Counted from the first letter of the stretch, positions 20,341 to 32,892 are shown. The stretch: DNA of 64,000 nucleotides from Mikania micrantha (GCA_009363875.1 CM018690.1:2530788-2594787); one strand, 5' to 3'. Program-made: numbers and translations. Notes: generated by a model from the letters alone, not told the origin.

Positions 20341-21736
20341 TGTAACATCTGTGCCGAAAACGTCGCCGGAACAGTGAGCAGAACAGTAAACGCACAGTAA
20401 CTCAGGTACAAACTACGTAAACTATTGTTATGCTACTAATATCACGATGCTTGATATTAAACTATTATGCGATTGTTTCTGTAATCTGATTAAACATAAC
20501 AGTTTAACAGTCAGAAACACATCAGACTACATTGAACGGTGATACAAATGCTTATTGATACGCTATTATGTGTAAACGTATGCGAGGTTAAACAAAACAA
20601 AACTATAAACGGTTATTGTTACAGAATGCTAAACCGACGAGTTATTCGTATAGGTGACGATCTGTACGAATGATTCTGGTAGTTTAACGTTCTGAAATAA
20701 TGACTGGAAAGTAGAAAACAAAAGTCAGAAAGCAAAACCATCGTCATGTTCGTTCGAATGACGATTCGAACGAATAAGTGCGATGGCGACGCGTTCTGAC
20801 GAAACGATAACGAACACGATAAACGATACGAACGATCATAAATTTAAGGAAATAAAATATTTCCTATTTTACAATTTTGAAACTCATCATAAATGAAATT
20901 AAAAGAAACTGTTTTAATAAATCGCGAACAAACTAAATAAACGCGTAAAAATATTAAATTCTATAAATAAATTAATACGACGATATTTAAAACGATTTCT
21001 AACCATAATTGTGTTTTAAACATCCTAGAATAATCCTTGTTATTTAAATTACGAAAGACGCGCGTTACGTTCCGGAAACGTAACGAAAACTCGAACCGAG
21101 CAACGAAAACGAACCCGAACCCTCTCGGGGTATAAATACCCTAAATGAGGGTATTTTCCTCATTTTCTCATCTTCTCTTTCACCTCTCAAACCCTAATTC
21201 CCGGATTTCTGGCTCACACCACCATTTCCAAGCTTAAAACTCATGTCTTGCTTGTTTCTCAACCAAATCACTCATTTTTGAACCCACACGAAGCTCTCAT
21301 CACCCTCTACACAAAAGTACAAAGGATCCGTCCTAACATCCACTACATCGCAGGTAATCTGAGCTTCAAGTGTGCGAAAATTAGGGATTTTTACCCCTTT
21401 GTTCGAAACCCACCATGAAACCTGTTTCAAGCTTTAACACTTTAGGGGAATCACTTAATAAACCTTTAGAACAAAATAGGAACAAGTTTTAGTTTACACG
21501 GTAGTCGATTACCCTGAAAACCATGGTGGCATCGGGATTTCTTCGAGCGGCCGAATGGCTCAGGGGCGAAGGAGAGGGACGGTCGAATGAACTCATTCTC
21601 TCGGCCATGGTTCATTCGCTGGGAGTCACTTCATTCGATCAGATTCCATTCGCCGAACCAACACCTCATTCGTCCTTAGCCATTCGCCAGCTAGTCATCA
21701 TTCGGCCACCCTCATTCGAGTTTTCCCATTCGCCGG
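20341..21736 (+). repeat. 3' LTR of element A, first part
   Basis: Starts TGTAACATCTGTGCC, homologous to the solo LTR start at 38981. TATA box TATAAATACC at 21131-21140. A cluster of CATTCG/CGAATG motifs (about 21543-21736) lies downstream of the TATA. Interrupted by element E at 21737. Confidence 0.85.
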
Positions 21737-22042
21737 TGTCACACCCCCAATTTTCAACTAACGGAATCATACCGTTTGGGAACGTGACAAACCAGGATCT
21801 CAGATCATTAGACATAACGAAGACCTCTATATGAATTTCAAAACATATTTTGGTCTAAAACTGTAACATCAAAATTTTCAAAGTTTGCGGAAGCGTTTTA
21901 AAACAATAATAAACGTAACGGTTGTAAACTGTAAATTACAATGTAAAGTTGTCAAATGTTCAAATCCAAATAAATGACATGTAAAACATGCATGCGACTC
22001 GATCTCCTAGTCCATGCCTGCTTTCTGATGTACCTTAGCGTC

Positions 22043-22537
22043 CTGAGAAAACATGTAAATCAAGTCAACACAAAGGTTGGTGCATAACACAGGTTTAAGC
22101 ATTCACAATGTTTAAAACAACAGTTTGAATATCAAGTTTGCAGATAACATAATCACACATTGCATAGTCATGATAGCTAGTCATATATACTATTTACATA
22201 AGTGGTCGACACCGAAGCTGACTAGTACATGCTATCGCATGTTTTGCCTTGCCACTATTGTCTAGCACAAACAATAGTAATGAATGTTTGGTCAGTCAAA
22301 CACCTGCGTAGATCCCATCTACCAAGTGAGGTTTGTCAAACCTAATAGATCTATTTCCAACTACCACGTTTTGCGCTACGGCAAACTAAACGGTTCGAAG
22401 TGTAAGGACTTTTAAATGCTATGTTGTCACATAATGTAAACAGCTAACTCATGCAAGTGATATGTCTCTAAAATGTTTGTTGCACATGTTTTCTCCCCCA
22501 AAACAGTTTAAAATAAGAAAGGGGCCGTGTACGCACC
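22043..22537 (-). promoter_or_regulatory. Intron-like segment in the E LTR
   Basis: Minus-strand donor CAAAG|GTGCGT at 22538/22537 and acceptor TTTTCTCAG ending at 22043, 495 nt. Donor GGTGCGT pairs with ATGCACC (22085-22079) using one G-U. Relative to element A one pair has changed from A-T to C-G. Confidence 0.45.
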
Positions 22538-22932
22538 TTTGATTATTGCAGAATGATTAAACACTCGTGAACTCGCGTAGATAATCCTCTACGAAAAATC
22601 TGTGTTTAAACAGTAACTTAGTGTTATTCGGAATATCGTTTTGTGCTTGAAATCACATACGTGTCAACACACGTATGTTAGACTCGTTAGAAACGTGCAT
22701 ACGTAAGTACACGTGCCTTTGAAATCGTTTAAATAAAATCATATAGTCGTCTATGATTTTATTTAACTAAACGTAATTATACGCGATTTCGTTTTGGATC
22801 TAAAATATGAATTTTATCATTCTAACATGTTCGGGATTCCGTTACAGTTCCAACGCAACTCGAACGGTTTAAATCGGAATTACTATGAAAAAGTTAAGGC
22901 CAAAACACTAAAATTGCTTTTTAATTTCAAAA

Positions 22933-23006
22933 CCAGTGGAGGTAAGGTTCGAACACCTGACCTCCCAGACCACATACACGCAACAAACCAGTTGATCTGC
23001 CACTGG
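22933..23006 (-). other. tRNA-like segment (tRNA pseudogene or SINE head)
   Basis: 74 nt on the minus strand. CCAGTGG and CCACTGG form a perfect 7-bp acceptor-like stem. It has an A-box-like stretch (GATCAACTGG) and a B-box-like GTGTTCGAACC. The middle does not fold into a clear anticodon arm, so it is not a functional tRNA gene. Confidence 0.4.
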
Positions 23007-24738
23007 TTTTGTAACTAATCTTGAATCTCAATGATTTTAAACATAGATCAGTCGGTTCCCTTTTGATTATTTATTCGAACCAAATGGTTCTAATTGACCT
23101 TCAATTCAAACCCGATAAGTCTCAGAATCATGGGGCTATATTTCTATAAACATAGACGAGTCTATTGATGAATTCAATTTGAGAAATGATTAACTCAAGA
23201 TCATGCATTCGGTTACACTTAATCACGAAATCAATTTCAAAAACCCACAATCCTAATTGATCAAATTCACTTATATCACTCTTTAAATCCATGGGGTTTT
23301 CACTAGACTAATGATTACAAATCCATCTGATCCATTTAATTCGAATATAATGATCCTTTACACTAAAAACCCCAAATCGGTTTTGTCCAAGAACCCTAGT
23401 AATCGTGATCATAGAATTCGTGATATGGTTATGAAATTGATAAAGGTTTTTCCATTAACAGAGAATTACGAACCTGTCTGTAATGTTTAATTAGATTAAC
23501 AAATTCATTTGATCCAAAACCCCCAAACGCGATTATAAAATAAACCGTAGAACTCGAACTCAACCAATTCGTTATGGTTTTATGAAATTGAAATATGGTT
23601 TTCGTTTAAAACACTATTTCGAAACTATCTGCATCATTTAATTCGAAAAATAAGTTCAGTTTCTTTAAAATCCCCAATCCGACCATGTTGAAGAACCCTA
23701 GCAACCACATTCTTCTAATTCGATAATAGAACTTCAAATTAATCAATATTTATGCTTAGTCGGATTCCTCTGAAACTACTGGTAACAATTAATTTGAGAA
23801 CAACATTTGTTAATATCGAAATCCCCAAAAACCTCTTATGTTCGAAGCCCTAGAATTCGAACCTATACAATTCGATATTATTTGATCAGACCAACTTAGG
23901 GATTTCTTTAAGATGATGATTTAGAAACTCACCATATAATTTAATTTGATTATCGTCATCGATTTGATTGAAACCCCCAAAACGATTAAGACGATGAACC
24001 CTAATGATCGAATCCTTATAATTCATGATTATCACTCCGAATTAATATAGGGCTTTGTTTAATCGGAGGTTTTAGATTGTTTAAGCATCGATTATTACCT
24101 GATTCGATGTCTACTTGAAAGAGATCGACTAGAGACTTGACTTTCGATTGGCTCTCAATTGAAATCTTCTTCTCGTGACTTCTTGTTTCGAATTGTTGGA
24201 TGCAAATGCTTCTGAGAGTGCCGAAGAGGGTTCTTGAATGTTTAATAGTACAAATTTTAATCGAATCCTATGCATATGATTATGAACGACTTCGGTTTCA
24301 ACATATTGTGGTCGTTTTCAATCAATTCGCTAATGATTCGATTCCATAACGTATAAAAACTGTTAATAATCATAATTGTGATGATTATGAAGGTGCAATT
24401 TCAGTTACAACTTGGGTTTAATGCAAATTCCGAATTTTCTTTAACCTTTGATCGAATTTTGACTTTCTAAAGTCAAGATCTTACTTTTTGTTTGATTTCT
24501 ACAATACACCTTGTATGTTACATGCTTATAACCATAATAGTGTAATCTAGGATAGTTAAGTTCACTATAATTGATTATTGAAAGTGGTTTCAATTTCTAA
24601 TTGAATCCATAACTCAAATTTTGACTATGGAAGTCAAAATTAGAACTTTTAGGCTAACCACAATATACTTCTTATATAATAATCAATCTTTGATAGTTTC
24701 CAATTAACTGAGTTAACCCGAAAAGTCGGATTGTCACA

Positions 24739-25265
24739 TCATCCTCTTGTTGAAGGAATTTTCGTCCCTAAAATTGATCAGTGTTAGGAATAGTTAGGAA
24801 ACTACTTACGAGTTTAAATCGTACGTGTTAGTGTGATTTGATCATTCCGTGTGCTTGTGTATTCATACACAAAATCTAATGCTTGCAACATCACAACTTG
24901 CAACATCACAACTAAATGTGATCGTTCAATGTGACTGTTTGTGTGTACACTAGTTAGTTCACCTAACTGTGACTGTTTGTGTTTGATCATGCTGTGCTAT
25001 GTAACCTCACACATAGTGAGTGTCTGTAACTGTTTGTACTATGCAACCCCGCACATAGCAAAATGTGTGTAACTAATCATGCATGTACTACCATAACATG
25101 TAACATATGAGATGTAGCACATAAAATGTATAAAATGTAATGTAGCACAAATGTTTATAACAAAACCAATTGAATAAAGTGTTTGTGCTTACAGTTTGAA
25201 ATTTGCAGTGTTGATGTGTGAAACATCACGTCATCCCCTTGTTGAAGGAAATTTCGGCCCGAAAT
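24739..25265 (-). other. 3' UTR of element E with a doubled polypurine-tract motif
   Basis: No coding potential. TTCCTTCAACAAG(A/G)GGATGA occurs twice on the minus strand, ending near 24739 and near 25233, about 490 bp apart. The stretch between is AT-rich with repeated CACATAG/TGTAGCAC words. Only the inner copy is followed by TGTGACA, so that one was taken as the working PPT. Confidence 0.55.
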
Positions 25266-26808
25266 TTAACGTGCGCTCTCAGTGTTTGTTGCTGTTGTTT
25301 TGAACAGATGAGGATACTTCTTCATCATTTGGTCTTCTCGTTCCAATGTGAATTTAGGACCACGTCTTGAATTCCACCGAACTTTGACTATCGGAATCTT
25401 GCTTTGCTTAAGTTGTTTGACCTCTCGGTCCATGATTTCTGCTGGTTCTTCAATGAATCGTAACTGTTCATCAACTTGTATTTCTTCCAATGGTACAATC
25501 AATGTCTCATCAGAAAGACATTTCTTTAAATTTGATACATGAAAGACATCATGAACTCCACTGAGTTCATCCGGTAATTTGAGTTGATACGCAACTGGAC
25601 CAATCCTTTTCAGGATCTCAAAAGGTCCTACGTAACGTGGACTAAGCTTTCCGCGCTTGCCGAATCGTATCACACCTTTCCAAGGTGATACCTTTAGAAG
25701 AACTCGGTCTCCTACTTGAAATTCCAATGGTTTACGACGCTTGTCAGCATAACTCTTTTGTCGATCCCGGGCCGCTACCATACGGTTCCGGATTTGTACT
25801 ATCTTCTCTGTCGTTTCGTGTACTAGTTCAGGACCTGTAATCTGACTGTCACCAATTTCAGCCCAACAAACTGGTGAACGACATTTGCGACCATACAAAG
25901 CTTCAAACGGTGCTGCCTGAATACTTGTATGATAACTATTGTTGTAAGAGAATTCCACTAACGGCAAATGGTTTTCCCAGCTATCCCCAAAGTCAATTAC
26001 ACAAGCTCGTAACATATCCTCGAGCGTTTGAATCGTACGTTCACTTTGACCGTCGGTCTGTGGATGATATGCGGTACTCATATCCAAGCGAGTTCCCAAT
26101 GACTTATGAAGTGATTTCCAAAAGTTGGAAGTAAATCGGGCATCCCGATCTGATATGATAGAAATTGGCACGCCATGTCGTGCTACCACTTCCTTGATGT
26201 AAATACGAGTCAGTTTCTCCATCTTGTCGGTTTCCTTGATTGCTAAGAAGTGTGCAGATTTCGTTAATCGATCAACAATTACCCATATCGTATCACAACC
26301 ATTCGGTGTACGGGGTAACTTAGTAATGAAGTCCATCGAAATCTGTTCCCATTTCCACATCGGTATCTCTGGTTGTTGCAGCAAACCAGATGGCTTCTGA
26401 TATTCCACTTTGACTTTCGAACAAGTCAAACATTTGCTAACATACTTAGCAATGTCAGCTTTCATGTGAGGCCACCAATACAGTGCCTTCAAGTCATGAT
26501 ACATCTTGTCTGATCCCGGATGGACTGAATATCTAGACTTGTGTGCTTCATCCATCACTAGTTCCCTTAAACCTCCGTACAAAGGTATCCACAGTCGATC
26601 AATGAAATAACGAATTCCATCAGACTTGACATCCAACTGTGTTTCCATCCCCCGTAAGGATTCATGTACCAAATTATCCTTTTCTAAGGCTCCCAGCTGA
26701 GCACTGCGTACCTTGTCAGGTAAGTCAGTATGTATTGTCATCACAAGTGCGCGAACCCGTCTTGTTGAAGTGTCTTTTCTGCTTAAAGCATCAGCTACCA
26801 CATTAGCC
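25266..26808 (-). pseudogene. Element E integrase fragment (open frame, 5' truncated)
   Basis: About 514 open codons without a stop, from [11 protein letters not shown] at the RNase H end to a TAA after NTESAR. Integrase HHCC finger ([16 protein letters not shown]), Asp in MDFITKLP and SDRDARF, Glu in [11 protein letters not shown] region and chromodomain-like [19 protein letters not shown] (the usual Trp in TWERED is Leu). No RT, protease or gag remains, so this cannot work alone. Confidence 0.88.
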
Positions 26809-27908
26809 AGAAATAAACGATCAAATTGTACCAGCTTAGGCCCACCAGTACCCTATTTGGTTTAACGCAACAGTTTGGACCAGAACATACTTGATTCGGT
26901 CCAATGAATTCGATTTGGCCCATGATGTAAATTCGACCTATATGAGCACCATTCGGCCCGATGGATATCGAAATACACTAACCATCATTCATTTTACTCA
27001 CATGAGAACAATAAACATGAGTTGTATAACAATTATCACAAAAGTGGTGAGATTTGAATTAATGAGCTTTATAGATCATGAAAGCCATACCTTTCCTAAG
27101 TATTATCAAATAATTTCAAGATTCATAAAGTGAAATCACAGATCCATTTTAAGTAAGTTATAAAGTACCATGGAAATAATGATCTTAACAAAGAGTCTAA
27201 ATCTTTATACTTAGAACCCCATTGTTATAACACTAAATCAAGTTGAACACTAATTCAATAACAAAGGGTGCTAATCTTAACCTAACTGAGTTAAGTGTTA
27301 TTAAATTCAAAAACAAGTAAACCGGGCCGAATGGTGACCGAGACACATTAGGGATAGCCAAAGTTTATGGCAACCACATACACACACTCAAACACATACA
27401 ACTTATACTTACAAGTTATGAACAACGTGAAATCAATACAGGATCGTGAGAACAGTATCAATTACAACAAAGAGCGCGTGCATTCTTGTTCTAGGCTAAG
27501 TCAACTACAACAATAACAAGGTGAGTTCATTGTCCCTTTTCAAACTATTTTGAGTTTTAAACCGGGACTGAGAAGCATGTTATACATTTTAAAACAAATG
27601 TTTTAAACTTAACAAAATGCTTTTATATGATTCTTGTATACAAACGTTGATGCTATATGGTTATGCCAAGTGCTAAAGGCATAAGTTCACAGTTAATACT
27701 AATGCTACATGCTTATGCCAAGTGCTAAAGGCATAAGCTAAATTACTAATACTAAAGCTATGTGTAAATACCAAGTGCTATGGGTATTCACTATCTGATA
27801 ATTCTATTGTGAATGCGAAAGCTACGGGTTATGCTAAATGCTAATGCTACGGGTTATCTAAATGCTAATACGAGTTATGCTAAATGTAAATGCTATGGGT
27901 TATGCTAA

Positions 27909-28040
27909 ACACTAATGCTATGGGGTTATGCTAAACACTAATGCTATGGGGTTATGCTAAACACTAATGCTACGGGGTTATACTAAACACTAATGCTACG
28001 GGGTTATACTAAACACTAATGCTACGGGGTTATACTACAT
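27909..28040 (+). repeat. 26-bp tandem repeat in the A LTR
   Basis: ACTAATGCT starts at 27911, 27937, 27963 and onward at 26-bp steps, about five copies, inside a wider degenerate ATGCTAA-rich stretch (27640-28085). Confidence 0.85.
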
Positions 28041-28204
28041 GCTAATGCTATGGGTTTATGCTAGATACTAATGTTACACTAAATGCTATTGATGCTATGA
28101 TGCTATAAGGGTGCTAAATACAGACACACATACACACATACATACGTATTGAATACTTGAAGCTTTGGATACTATAAACTCTTGAATGCTATATGATTGC
28201 CATG

Positions 28205-28545
28205 CTAAAACAACGGTCTGGCCTCTCAGTGCTTGCCTTACCGGTTGTAAAGAAAGTACTTGTGCACAAGTTACGTAAATGCTGGAATCTTGAATGCCAT
28301 AAACTTGTATGCTAAAACTATTGGCTATGGAAGAACAATAGTTGGTCTCTCAGTGCTTGCCTTCATGTGTTCTTCCTAGTCGGGACTTGAAGAACAATAG
28401 TTGGTCTCTCAGTGCTTGCCTTCATGTGTTCTTCACAGTCGAGACTAGAAGGCATCTACTATGGTCTCTCAGTGCTTGCCATAGGGTGTCCTTCATGGTC
28501 TGAAACGAGGAAACGGACTGATGGTCTCTCAGTGCTTGCCATGCA
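28205..28545 (+). repeat. TCTCTCAGTGCTTGCC repeats in the A LTR
   Basis: Five copies of (C/T)CTCTCAGTGCTTGCC. Three adjacent copies lie about 60-65 bp apart. Confidence 0.8.
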
Positions 28546-28898
28546 GTGTTTCCCAAAACTATTTACACACGTGATCAGTAACTAGGACGATATTGGTGAT
28601 CTTTAGTTGACTTTGTGTCATCATGGGAATCCTCTATCTCCCCCTAAGTTGCTAATTACACCTAGTGCTGGTATGGATTGATACTGGATTCCTTCGGGCA
28701 TTCAGTTGTCCATTCTGGTGACTCTCAAGCTAAACTCACGGATGCTATGGGGAAAACTTACAAACAAAGTGCTTAAACTATGATGGGGAAACAAGATTGA
28801 GGGGTAGGTAAAATGCTTAATTATTATTAATAACAGTGTCATATGCGGATTAGTATGTGGTGGGATGGTGTCTGGGCGGGTCGTAGGCTCGACCCAGG

Positions 28899-28923
28899 GG
28901 TATGCCCTATATATAAGCATACC
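28899..28923 (+). promoter_or_regulatory. TATA-bearing hairpin module, 3' LTR of A
   Basis: Same structure as 172-196: GGTATGC, AT-rich loop with CTATATATAA, GCATACC. Confidence 0.5.
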
Positions 28924-29416
28924 GATTTGGATATTACAGGTGGAGTTAATAAGATTAAGGTTTTACCGGAAGAGGTTTGCTAAAGCTATTTAAACTTATA
29001 AACTACATAAACTCACCAACCATTGTGTTGACCTTGTTTTCTTTACATGCTTTCTCAGGTGATGCACAGGTATAAGCTAAAGCTCAGGATTGCATACTAG
29101 GCTGCCCAAATAGAGGACCTAGTTGACTTTTGGAAGCACACTTTTTGTTATTTATACGAATCACTTTTGGATGTCTTGTACAGTTACAAGATAGAAAACA
29201 ATTGATTCTTTTGTTAGGTTTACCTAGTTAAATTACCGAACATTGTAATTTAACTTTGTAATCCTATTTAAATGCTTTATTGTGCTTTAGTTGTTCTTAA
29301 CATTGATGCTATGGAAACAATCTGATCCTTATGATTATCACTCACGATATCGCGCCCCGGGAACCTTCCGCCCGACGGGGACATCCGATCCTACCCCGCC
29401 GGCCCGGGGTGTGACA

Positions 29417-31130
29417 AATACAATCTCCGTAAATCTTGATACATTTTATCGGCGCCCGGGTGCACCGAGTACCTGGTCTTGTGCGCTTCATCAAAAATAA
29501 ATTTTCTCAGTTCATCCAACGCAGGAATCCACACACAATCCTGATAGTAGATAACTCCATCTGGTTTCGTCTCAAATTGTCGTTCTGCTCCACAATCATG
29601 TTCTTTCTTCAGATGCCCTCGTTCTACCGAATCCTGTTGTGCTTGAATAATCTTGTCACGTAAACTCGTTAGCACAATCATTCCCATTGCTCTGGCGCGC
29701 AGGGGTTTGATATGTCCCTTTCATCTCAAAGCATCAGCCACAACATTTGCTTTGCCCGGGTGATACTTAATCACACAGTCATAATCGTTTAGGAGTTCAA
29801 CCCAACGACACTGTCGCATATTGAGTTCCTTATGATCAAAGATATGTTTTAGACTTTTGTGATCAGTGAAGATGGTACACTTAGTGCCATACAAGTAATG
29901 TCTCCAAATATTCAATGTGAAGACTACTGCTCCCAGTTATAAATCATGAGTTGTGTAGTTCTTCTCATGAATCTTCAACTGTCTTGATGCGTACGCGATA
30001 AATTTGTCTCGCTGCATTAATACACAACCGAGTCCCTGATGGGAAGCATCACAGTACACTACAAAGTCGTTTGTACCATTTGGGAGAGATAAGATTGAAG
30101 CATCACATAACTTCTGCTTCAATGTCTAGAAAGCATCTTCTTGTTTCTGCTCCGAAACAAACGGCTCACTTTTCTGAGTTAACTTGGTGAGTGGCAAGGT
30201 TATCTTAGAAAAGTTTGAAATAAACCGCCAGTCCCAGAAAAGACCGGATCTCCGCTGGTGTTGTCGGAGTATCCCAGTTCTTGATTGCCTCGGTCTTGGT
30301 TGGGTCTACATGTATTCCTTCACTGTTGACTACGTGACCCAAAAACTGAACTTCCCTCAACCAAAATTCATACTTAGAGAATATGGCATAGAGTTGTTCT
30401 TTCTTCAACAACTCCAAGATTTTCCTAAGGTGTTGTTCATGTTCTTCTTTGCTCTTAGAATAAACCAGTATGTCATCAATAAAGACAATGACAAACTGAT
30501 TCAGATACGGCTTGCACACTCAGTTCATGAGGTCCATGAAAACCGCTGGTGCATTTGTCAATCCGAAGGGCATTACCATAAACTCATAATATCCATACCG
30601 GGTTCAGAAATCTGTCTTAGGTATGTCTTCTTCCTGAACCCTGAGTTGATGATACCCGGAGCGTAAGTCAATCTTGGAAAAATACTGTGCTCCTTGTAGT
30701 TGATCAAAAAGATCATCAATCCTCGGAAATGGATACCGATTCTTGATGGTTAGTTTATTCAGCTCCCTGTAATCTATACAGATCCGAAAATATCCATCCT
30801 TCTTTTTCAGGAACAAAACCGGAGCTCCCCACGGTGAGTAGCTCGGTAGGATGAAACCTTTAGCAGTACCTCCTGCAATTGATTTGACAATTCCTGCATC
30901 TCGAGAGGTGCTAACCTATAAGGTGATTTAGCAACGTGAGTTGCTCCAGGAACGAAGTCTATACGAAATTCTACCGGTGTTCTTGTGTTTCTCTGTTTCC
31001 ATCACGTGAGCCAGGAAACCTACGCACTGTTTCTGCAAACATTACGCGCTTTTATGCACGAAATTATCTTGACACTTTGTTTAGCTTGATCTCCCCGTAC
31101 TTCCAACACTCGATCATTCGTTATTGGAAT
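29417..31130 (-). pseudogene. Element C pol remnant (RT, RNase H, integrase start)
   Basis: Reading down the minus strand: RT pieces ([30 protein letters not shown]), RNase H pieces ([25 protein letters not shown]) and the start of integrase ([11 protein letters not shown]). The pieces lie in several frames with stops between, so nothing functional can be made. The site matching the solo LTR insertion in A is uninterrupted here. Confidence 0.85.
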
Positions 31131-32731
31131 TCAAAACAGCTTTTCAGAAAAGATGACTTCCACCTTGTTGAGAGATAACCAATCCATCCCGACAATGATA
31201 TCGAAACTACCCAACTCTATCGGTATCAAATCTATGGTGAATGGTTGGCCATTAAGTGTTAATGGACAGTTTCTAAGTATTGTACTAAATGTGATTTGTT
31301 TCCCATTCGCTATTTTAATGATATAAGTGGAGTCTAAAGATTCCTCAATATGATTAAATTGGCATGCACAGTCGGCTGAGATAAAACTCTGATCCGCACC
31401 AGTGTCAAATACAATAGATGCATAAAAGTCATGTAAAAGAAATGTACCAGTGACCACATTCGGGTCTTGACGAGCAGCTGGAGCTCCCAAAGAGGAAGCT
31501 AGTCTGCGTGGTGCTTGAACTGCTAGTTGCATCTTCTTTGGACAGTTTCTTGAAAAGTGACCAACTTCGCCACAGTTATTGCATCCGCCATTGTTTTGAT
31601 TTGGATGGTTGGGTGGAGGGAGTGCTAAAGCAGCATTGTTTACTGCTTGAGCCAGTGCCATTCTGCATTGTTGGATCCAATGGCCCTTTCTTCCACATCT
31701 CGTGCAGTGTTTGCAGGGAATGTTGGCAGCATGATGGTATTGGCACTTGGCACCCAAAGGAAACGTGCCGGTGTATGGTTTCTTGTGGAGGTTCTGTGGT
31801 GCTACTACTTGGTTGAGTGGAGTGACCATCCTGTAGTTCTTGATGACCTTATGTTTCTTCTTGGGGTGATGGGTAGGTTTCCTCGATGATTCTTCCTTGC
31901 TCTTGCCTGTGTCGGGTTCCTTTTTCAGAGACCCAGATGCTACCATCATGTCAGTAAGTTTTCCTGACAAGCTGATAGGTGACTCCAAGGTGACAGGGCT
32001 AGCTGCTATAACCAAACCCTATATGCAGGCAGGTAGTTCGCCAACATATATGTCAATCAACTTCTCCAAAGTTGGTACCATGTCTGGCACCAATGCTACC
32101 AACTCATGATAGCGGGTAGTATAGCCCATGTGATCAGCTCCCTTCATCACATGATTTGACAGCTCAGTTTCCATCCTCTGTAGCTCGTTCTTCTGACATA
32201 ACTCATTCCTCAGTAGAGTCTTGAAATCTACCCAAGGCAATGCTAGTGCCTCATCTCTATCTCTAGCTCGGATCTATGAATTCCACCGTGTCAAAGCCCG
32301 CTTGTTGAATGATCCCGCATCGTAGTGAACCTTGTGGTGTTCTGGACAACTGCTGATATCCAGAGTAGTCTCCATTTTCTCAATCCATTGGATTAATCCA
32401 ACATTTCCTTCAGTACCGCTAAAGCTTGGCGGTTTACATCCCACGAATGACTTGTAGAAATAGTCTCGTGTAGTGCCGGTGTTGCCACTTTCTTCTCCTG
32501 AGGAGTTCCCATTGTTGTTGCTGTTGGTGTTGATCCGGTTGATCATATCTGGAATCACTTCTTTTAGCTGATTAGTCAACTGACTGGTCAGTAGAGTTGC
32601 CAAAGCAATAGTGGCAGGATCAAGCTCTGGATTCTTGTTCTGGTGAGGTGGAGTGTTAGGGGAGGAGGAGGTGGAGGAGGAGGTGTCGGTAGTGGTGGAG
32701 GTATTAGTGGTGGTGGTCTTCTTGGCGGCAT
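31131..32731 (-). pseudogene. Element C gag and protease remnant
   Basis: Begins MPPRRPPPLIPP (ATG at 32731, preceded by GATCAG). The proline-rich start is out of frame with the capsid-like part (about 32603-32020). Zinc knuckles CTRCGRKGHWIQQC and CNNCGEVGHFSRNC, then protease FDTGADQSFIS and VGMDWLS. The frame ends near 31131. Frameshifts between 32020 and 32600 break the protein. Confidence 0.85.
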
Positions 32732-32892
32732 TCTGATCACAACCAAAAGAACATCACTTGGTGCAATGATCGAATGCAGAAGACACAATGCAAGTAAATT
32801 CCCAAGTCCTATGTTCTCTACATGAAGGGTCCCTAGGTTATAGTCTAGGCCAAACCGTTTAAATAAATGACCTATGTCTCTCTATAACCATG

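Larger units (their letters stand above)
21737..24738 (-). repeat. 3' LTR of element E
   Basis: 3002 bp. On the minus strand it begins TGTGACAATCCGAC after a PPT-like AAGAGGATGA and ends GGGGGTGTGACA. It holds an intron-like segment (22537 down to 22043) and a tRNA-like segment (22933-23006). No gene inside. Confidence 0.75.
21737..26808 (-). mobile_element. Element E: truncated Ty3/gypsy chromovirus
   Basis: Minus-strand element inserted in A's 3' LTR. Present: the 3' LTR (21737-24738), a 3' UTR and the integrase part of pol. It breaks off at about 26808 in the RNase H-integrase junction ([11 protein letters not shown]). No TSD pairs with the GCCGG before 21737, so the 5' end and some host LTR were probably deleted. 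GCC is shared by both junctions (CGCCGG, TAGCCAG). Confidence 0.8.
27521..29058 (+). promoter_or_regulatory. Intron-like segment in the A LTR
   Basis: Donor AAG|GTGAGTTCAT and acceptor TGCTTTCTCAG, 1538 nt. GGTGAGTTCAT (27520-27530) is complementary to the motif before the acceptor: perfect 11 bp with the 5' LTR form (280-290), one mismatch in the 3' LTR (29009). Confidence 0.45.
1..29416 (+). mobile_element. Element A: Ty3/gypsy chromovirus (Tekay-like), nested and decayed
   Basis: Long LTR retrotransposon cut by the left window edge. Parts in order: end of 5' LTR (1-688), PBS, broken gag-pol in four pieces, PPT (20331-20339), 3' LTR (20341-21736 and about 26812-29416). The 3' LTR ends TGTGACA, followed by AATAC, the likely right TSD inside element C; the left TSD is outside the window. 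The family is inferred from the integrase tail with a chromodomain-like end and the initiator-Met PBS. A contains a copia solo LTR, a hAT element, element B and element E. The visible 5' LTR and the matching 3' LTR part differ by about six substitutions and one indel over 688 bp. Confidence 0.88.
26812..29416 (+). repeat. 3' LTR of element A, second part
   Basis: Resumes after element E and ends TGTGACA at 29416. Contains a donor-like AACAAG|GTGAGT (27520/27521), GCTA-rich tandem repeats (27640-28085), TCTCTCAGTGCTTGCC repeats (28205-28545), a TATA hairpin (28899-28923), ATAAACTCACC (29007-29017) and an acceptor-like TTTCTCAG ending at 29058. 28728-29416 matches 1-688. Confidence 0.85.

Noticed and set aside
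22933..23006. Functional tRNA gene
   Set aside because: No proper anticodon stem and poor D arm; kept only as tRNA-like.
25200..25260. LTR start of E at the outer PPT copy
   Set aside because: The sequence after it starts TGACG/TGATG rather than TGT; the inner copy is followed by TGTGACA, matching the other end GTGTGACA.
27909..28040. CRISPR-like direct repeats
   Set aside because: 26-bp units without unique spacers, in a plant LTR.
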